Shown: one piece after another, positions 4,952-5,537 of the stretch
Numbering within the stretch: the first letter of the stretch is position 1
How the letters are laid out: each line of letters starts with the position of its first letter
Origin: JAZGBC01 sp036444495
GTDB lineage: Bacteria; Pseudomonadota; Alphaproteobacteria; Kiloniellales; J153
Length of the DNA stretch: 5,537 bases
Assembly: GCA_036444495.1 (NCBI GenBank)
Contig: JAZGBC010000272.1
Coordinates: forward strand, 1 to 5,537
Direction: 5' to 3'
Made by a program: the position numbers and the translations under genes
The notes under the pieces: generated by a model
The model's input: only the letters and a program-made list of their open reading frames with translations
Told to the model about the DNA's origin: nothing
Database searches by the model: none

Positions 4952-5537
4952 TCAGTTCATCAGGCCCGGCAGCCAGAGAACCGTGCCCGGAACCGCGATC
5001 ATGACGGCCATGACGATCAGGTTGAGCGCCAGGAAGGGCAACGCCGCGCGGTAGATATCGCCCATGGTGGTGCCCGGAGTGGCGACGCCCTTCATGACGA
5101 AGAGCGACAGCCCGAAGGGCGGCGAGATCGTCGCCATCTCCAAATTCAGCATCATGATCGCGCCAAACCATACCGGGTCCCAGCCCATGGTCCTGACGAT
5201 GGGCATGAAGATCGGGATGGTCACCATGATGATGGAGGTCTGTTCGATGAACATGCCGAGGAAGAGCACGACGACCTGCATCAGGATGAGAATGACGATC
5301 GGATCGACCGGCAGGTCCGTGGCCAGCCTGGTAATGGCCGACGTGACCCCGGAGAAGCTCAGGAGTTGGCTGAAGGCGGCCGAGGCGGTCAGGATCACGA
5401 GCACCATGATCGACAGCGAGGTCGCCGAACCCACCGCCTTCTTGGTCACCTCCCAGCTCAGCTGTCCATAGAGCATCGCCACCAGGAAGCTGAGCAGCGC
5501 GCCGACGGCGGCGGCCTCGGTCGGCGTGGCGATGCCC
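4952..5537 (-). CDS. TRAP transporter large permease, DctM family (partial, 5' end outside window)
   Basis: Large membrane subunit of a tripartite ATP-independent periplasmic transporter, which imports organic acids or related solutes using an ion gradient together with a periplasmic binding protein (DctP) and small permease (DctQ). 194 C-terminal residues are visible; the family is usually about 430, so somewhat more than half is outside the window. The visible part opens with GIATPTEAAAVGALLS, a DctM hallmark. It continues with hydrophobic segments near visible residues 38-60, 79-113, 122-150 and 162-186, and with TISPPFGLSLF (around 137-147), the conserved proline-rich re-entrant region. 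It ends in VPGTVLWLPGLMN. The DctP and DctQ genes would be expected upstream, to the right of the window. The substrate cannot be read from this subunit. The stop lies 7 bp from that of the ligase on the other strand. Confidence 0.95.
   Translation of the reverse strand, partial: GIATPTEAAAVGALLSFLVAMLYGQLSWEVTKKAVGSATSLSIMVLVILTASAAFSQLLSFSGVTSAITRLATDLPVDPIVILILMQVVVLFLGMFIEQTSIIMVTIPIFMPIVRTMGWDPVWFGAIMMLNLEMATISPPFGLSLFVMKGVATPGTTMGDIYRAALPFLALNLIVMAVMIAVPGTVLWLPGLMN

Overview
The window is a GC-rich (roughly two thirds G+C) chromosomal segment. It most likely comes from an alphaproteobacterium. The best taxonomic pointer is a clear Usg-family gene (2874-3137), a small protein typical of Alphaproteobacteria. 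The 4-hydroxyproline epimerase is of the Brucella HyPRE type, and the DctM-type TRAP permease and DmdB-like acyl-CoA ligase fit the same group. No tRNA, rRNA, CRISPR array, insertion sequence or phage gene is visible.

Layout from left to right. 1-709 (minus) is the N-terminal part of a double-zinc-ribbon class III adenylate/guanylate cyclase, cut by the window edge. 710-818 is a spacer holding three imperfect 15-bp tandem repeats. 819-1094 (minus) is a 91-residue DUF4242 protein with a strong ribosome binding site and an extended -10 promoter candidate. 1095-1345 is a divergent promoter region. 1346-2377 (plus) is 4-hydroxyproline 2-epimerase with both catalytic cysteines. 2402-2587 (minus) is a 61-residue lipoprotein convergent with the epimerase. 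2588-2873 is an intergenic region with a plus-strand intrinsic terminator candidate, nested inverted repeats and an AT-rich tract. 2874-3137 (plus) is Usg. 3295-4944 (plus) is an AMP-forming acyl-CoA ligase of the DmdB / medium-chain type. 4952-5537 (minus) is the C-terminal half of a TRAP transporter large permease, whose stop lies 7 bp from that of the ligase.

The genes do not form one operon. Strand switches split them into a minus pair (DUF4242 then cyclase), a single epimerase, a single lipoprotein, a plus pair (Usg then ligase, 157 bp apart) and the start of a TRAP cluster that continues to the right. A loose catabolic theme is possible: TRAP uptake of an organic acid or amino-acid-like solute, hydroxyproline epimerisation and acyl-CoA activation. 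That link is inference from proximity only. I see no convincing undescribed multi-gene system. The points most worth a second look are small: the tandem repeats, the active-site pattern of the cyclase, the epimerase without its usual pathway neighbours, Usg away from trp genes, and the structured DNA around the small lipoprotein gene.
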